Origin: Magnolia sinica
Lineage: Eukaryota; Streptophyta; Magnoliopsida; Magnoliales; Magnoliaceae
Length of the DNA stretch: 64,000 nt
Assembly: GCF_029962835.1 (NCBI RefSeq)
Contig: NC_080582.1
Span: 78,798,177-78,862,176, forward strand
Direction of reading: 5' to 3'
The position numbers and the translations under genes are program-made. The notes under the pieces were generated by a model. The model was not told where the DNA came from and did not search any database. It saw only the letters and a program-made list of their open reading frames with translations. Below are positions 60,246 through 64,000 of the stretch, piece after piece. The stretch's first letter is position 1; each line of letters begins with the position of its first letter.

Positions 60246-61464
60246 TGATGCAGGACATGGAAAATTAAATATGATATGCTAGATTTCAGGCTTAGATCAC
60301 ACCAATTTAGAAACAATCACACAAATTCCACATCCCACATGAAAATCCAAACATTCAATTAAAGGGGAATCTATGCGGGTCCAAGCCGACACAGGCTAGG
60401 ACTGGACCAATAAAAATTATAAACCAAACGATGTCAAAGGGAAATAAAATCAACTACTCATGCATAAAAATCAGTCCCTAATCCAAGGGATTCCCTAATT
60501 TCAATTCAAGGAACCCTAAGGTGATAAAAAGAGGCAAATCAATTAGGGATCATGTAATCTAGGGTTAGGATTCATGAAAAATGGCTATGAGAGGATAAAA
60601 GAGGATAAAAACCTGAGCCAAAAGATGATCCCGCGTGTGGACAGCAACAATGGCCCAGACGGACGTGCGTGTGATCCCGGCCGCATGTGTGTGGGGCCCA
60701 CTATTCAGAAAAAGGCCACCTTAGCCCTGGTCGGCCAGGGATGGACTCCAAAACTCCCAAATCTCAGCTCGATCCGATGTACGGTTTGTGCGTGGTGCTC
60801 CGCCGAAGTTTCAGCTCGCCTGCGGGCCGAAATCTGGAAACTTGCTGTAATGAAGAAATCTGATGCAACAAAAGGACAAATTCGAAGTACGGATGGTGAG
60901 GGAAGATGGAAAAAAAGGTGATGGAAGATGGGGATGAATGGGGATCGATGTGGCTTCGCACCACGGTAGTTAGCCCTTCGAAAAGGGAGGGCTTCGCACC
61001 CACTTTTGAATTCTTCCACAACTCACGAAGAGAGCAGAAAAATAAAGCAGAAATTTTTTTATTAACTTCAATTGAATGAAAAGAACTACAAGGGGTGCCT
61101 ATTTATAGGGAGAACCCTATACCCAAAAACTCGCACCATGTGCGACACCTATTACTTGGCGATTAAGTAAACTAAAATAAAAATCAAACGAGGAAATCTA
61201 AAGCGTTCACGATGTTCTAAATAATAACAATAAGCAAAACCTAAAATATAAAACCAATCTGATGAGTGGGCCACGATCATGAGATCCCATGGTGGGCTTT
61301 TCTTGACAATCGGGCCACTTTTCTGAACCAAAACTTGACTTCTAGTTAGGAGGCCCTCTCTGGATGTCGTCATCGAGCCAGATCGATGGTGGGGTCCTCC
61401 TTCTGCGTACGTACGTGCGTAGGGGGGGCGGCGTGAGTGCGCGTGTGCACGTGATGTCCCCATC
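60246..61464 (-). repeat. 3' LTR of the family B element
   Basis: 1219 bp, with TATA box TATAAATA on the minus strand at 61100-61107. It is preceded (element sense) by a purine-rich tract AGCCGGGGAGAAT. Confidence 0.9.
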
Positions 61465-61689
61465 AATTCTCCCCGGCTGCAAAGATTTCACCACTGGAGA
61501 AATAAAACTCCTGAACCGCTTCAGGGTGTCAGGATCAAGTCTCTGAAGCTCCTTCTCAGTGAGCCACATGCTGCCTAAAGCTGGGCGTGACTTCCATTTA
61601 ACCACGTACTTCTGAAACCCGCCGTCCGACGTTGAAACTATCTGATGGTCCTGGATATCCTCTATTTCTTTGTTGGGTGTGTGAAGGTT

Positions 61690-61899
61690 AGGTATGAGAG
61701 ATAGAGGCTGAGAAAATGAGTCGGGAAGGATAGGTATGGGAGGTAGAGGCTGAGAAGATGGGTCGGGATGGGTAGGTATGGGAGGTAGAGGCTGGGAACA
61801 TGGGTTGGGACGGGTAGGTATGGGACGTAGAGGCTGAAAAAATGGGTTGGGAAGGATAGATATGGGAGGTAGAGGCCGGGAAAATGGGTTGAAAAGGGG
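61690..61899 (-). repeat. Five 42-bp tandem units in the family B internal region
   Basis: Units of the form AGGTATGGGAGGTAGAGGCT, then GAGAAGATGGGTCGGGATGGGT start at 61690, 61732, 61774, 61816 and 61858. The 42-bp period is a multiple of three, so frames stay open through the array (for example YPSQPIFSASTSHT repeated on the minus strand). It lies between the integrase remnant and the 3' LTR. Confidence 0.9.
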
Positions 61900-62058
61900 T
61901 CATGGTTCAAGGGATAAATATGAGGAATCAGGATGGGTGGGCGAAGGGCTGGACAAAGTATCAGTGGTCCTCTAAAAAGTAACTAAATCCTCCACATCGG
62001 ATGTGAAACTAATTCCCATGAAAGGTGGAAGATCTATCTCATACACATTGAGACCGTT

Positions 62059-62916
62059 TCATTTTATAATTTTGACGGGTCCAGCACTACACGCGTGTAA
62101 CTTACGAACGGCCCTCGAAGGATGCCGCTCGGGCCTGATGCAGACCATCACAGAGTCCCCAATATTGAATCCTTTGAAACATTTATACTGGTCTGTATAA
62201 AATGTGTAATGTTCATTATTAGTCATGATCTTCTGCCTGATTTCTTGATGCCATGAATGAATGTGATGCGTAAAAGACTCTGCAGACTCTGACGGCCTAT
62301 GGGACAGTGACATAAGGACAAGATCAATAAGTTTCCTAGGTTTATAATCAGTAACGACTTCACAAGGACTTAGACCTGTGGACCTATCGACAAACTTATT
62401 CAACGTGAACTCGGTTGTAGGTATTACGATGTCCCATATTCTGGTGTGCTCTATATCCTTCCTAGGGGACTCATCCGGTAGATCATCAGGAAAGATATCA
62501 CGTAACTCATCGATTACCGGAATGGCCTCAGTGGGTAACTCTACACTAGCCGCTGGTACACTCTCTCCAGCCACAAGGCCACACATGTTGTACCCCTCAA
62601 AATAGTGGTCTTTATATCTCTCATGGGTTGGGTGTCTGGGTGCACACCCATAATTGATTCCTTGACCAACTCCATTCATTGGTGTATCCTCCAGGCCACC
62701 TGCTTGAGATTGGACATCTACCCCAATGGTGGGGTTTGTCCTAGCGATGGTCTTTAGTCGGGTAATGCGTACATCAAGCTGTTCACAGCATTGGTCCATT
62801 TCCAAGCGCTTAATCATAGACTCCAACGTTTGAGATATCTTGTTTAGTGACTCTTGCAATTGTTCCATGTTTAGTGTAGGGTGCAAACCGAAACCGCGAC
62901 CCGTACGTGTGGGCAT
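62059..62916 (-). pseudogene. Internal ORF of the family B element (gag and integrase remnants)
   Basis: A 285-codon open frame. The start (MEQLQESLNKISQTLESMIK) is gag-like; the middle has VIDELRDIFPDDLPDESP, a motif of the stretch before reverse transcriptase in Gypsy polyproteins; the end has DRSTGLSPCEVVTDYKPRK and SAESFTHHIHSWHQEIRQKI through VRKLHACSAGPVKIIK, the integrase C-terminal region. No protease, reverse transcriptase or RNase H core remains, so it cannot support its own transposition. Confidence 0.75.
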
Positions 62917-63111
62917 ACACTGACTTGCTCAACCTAAAGACCTTCTATGACAACTATATGCGTCTAAAAACTAAATGACCCTACGAGACTCTATATGAAG
63001 GAGACTACACACTGTTACTAAAATTCAGCTATATATGATGGACTGAATGCATGAAGGACTCAAACAAACTAAACCCTAAATATGTGGTGAATTTCCCTAC
63101 AAGAACCCTAG

Positions 63112-63123
63112 GCTCTGATACCA
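63112..63123 (-). promoter_or_regulatory. Primer binding site (initiator tRNA-Met) of the family B element
   Basis: TGGTATCAGAGC on the minus strand, four bases inside the 5' LTR. Confidence 0.88.
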
Positions 63124-63127
63124 AATT

Positions 63128-64000
63128 TGATGCAGGACATGGAAAATTAAATATGATATGCTAGATTTCAGGCTTAGATCACACCAATTTAGAAACAATC
63201 ACACAAATTCCACATCCCACATGAAAATCCAAACATTCAATTAAAGGGGAATCTATGCGGGTCCAAGCCGACACAGGCTAGGACTGGACCAATAAAAATT
63301 ATAAACCAAACGATGTCAAAGGGAAATAAAATCAACTACTCATGCATAAAAATTAGTCCCTAATCCAAGGGATTCCCTAATTTCAATTCAAGGAACCCTA
63401 AGGTGATAAAAAGAGGCAAATCAATTAGGGATCATGTAATCTAGGGTTAGGATTCATGAAAAATGGCTATGAGAGGATAAAAGAGGATAAAAACCTGAGC
63501 CAAAAGATGATCCCGCGTGTGGACAACAACAATGGCCCAGACGGACGTGCGTGTGATCCCGGCCGCACGTGTGTGGGGCCCACTATTCAGAAAAAGGCCA
63601 CCTTGGCCCTGGTCGGCCAGGGATGGACTCCAAAACTCCCAAATCTCAGCTCGATCCGATGTACGGTTTGTGCGTGGTGCTCCGCCGAAGTTTCAGCTCG
63701 CCTGCGGGCCGAAATCTGGAAACCTGCTGTAATGAAGAAATCTGATGCAACAAAAGGACAAATTCGAAGTACGGATGGTGGGGGAAGATGGAAAAAAAGA
63801 TGATGGAAGATGGGGGTGAATTGGGATCGATGTAACTTCGCACCACAGTAGTTAGCCCTTCGAAAAGAGAGGGCTTCGCACCCACTTTTGAATTCTTCCA
63901 CAACTCACGAAGAGAGCAGAAAAATAAAGCAGGAATTTTTTATTAACTTCAATGAATGAAAAGAACTACAAGGGGTGCCTATTTATAGGGAGAACCCTAT
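63128..64000 (-). repeat. 5' LTR of the family B element (truncated by window)
   Basis: 873 bp visible, almost identical to 60246-61117. Confidence 0.9.

Larger units (their letters stand above)
60246..64000 (-). mobile_element. Young, internally deleted Ty3/Gypsy element (family B), cut by window edge
   Basis: Minus-strand element with 3' LTR 60246-61464, primer site at 63112-63123 and 5' LTR from 63128 past the window edge. The internal region is only about 1.66 kb and keeps parts of gag and of the integrase end, so it is a reduced, non-autonomous copy. The two LTRs show about 15 differences over the ~870 comparable bases (under 2 %), nearly all transitions, so it inserted recently compared with the other elements here. 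Same family as the solo LTR at 56619. Integrase text suggests a chromovirus-type Gypsy lineage; the exact lineage is not settled. Confidence 0.9.

Noticed and set aside
61152-61605. Minus-strand ORFs of 104 and 87 codons at the edge of the family B LTR
   Set aside because: They overlap the LTR boundary in different frames and carry no domain beyond incidental text.
1-64000. tRNA, rRNA, CRISPR arrays, bacterial-type operons
   Set aside because: None seen; the TGGTATCAGAGC sites are retroelement primer sites, not tRNA genes.

Overview
The window is nuclear DNA of a flowering plant with a large, transposon-rich genome. A woody angiosperm, possibly a magnoliid, would fit the density of GGCCCAC-rich foldback elements, but the sequence alone does not prove this. 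Only three host genes are visible, and two of them are cut by the window edges. The rest is LTR-retrotransposon fossils, small inverted-repeat elements, LINE fragments and simple repeats, often nested.

Left part (1-10.3 kb): first exon of a class III peroxidase on the minus strand (540-779) with its TATA box, then foldback elements. A ~1.9-kb solo LTR (3127-7174) is split by a 2.1-kb Gypsy-type solo LTR (3970-6105). A foldback element (7412-7965) sits inside a TA microsatellite.

10.3-23.7 kb: one complete-length but broken Ty3/Gypsy chromovirus (Tekay/Del-like) on the minus strand. It has 3.1-kb LTRs, a perfect 5-bp target duplication TCTTG, an initiator-tRNA-Met primer site, and an extra sense ORF before gag.

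23.7-33 kb: foldback elements, an 880-bp solo LTR, a degenerate ~30-bp tandem array, a 5-kb broken Copia element, and two more foldback elements just upstream of the next gene.

33.0-36.5 kb: the only complete host gene, a three-exon TIC55-type Rieske oxygenase (549 aa, chloroplast inner envelope, chlorophyll breakdown), plus strand. About 4 kb of spacer with a decayed RTE LINE follows, and the next gene is convergent.

40.6-58.7 kb: the last five exons of an ASHR3-like SET-domain histone methyltransferase, minus strand, only 577 bp of coding sequence spread over 18.1 kb. Its introns hold a PIF/Harbinger element containing a TRIM, a hAT-type element with an 8-bp target duplication, a second PIF/Harbinger element with an internal tandem array, LINE tails, a 1.95-kb solo LTR split by a full-length Copia element, and a 1.1-kb solo LTR. 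Its 5' exons lie beyond the window.

60.2-64 kb: a young, internally deleted Gypsy element (minus strand) with nearly identical LTRs, running off the right edge. It is of the same family as the solo LTR at 56619-57757.

No tRNA, rRNA or CRISPR was seen.
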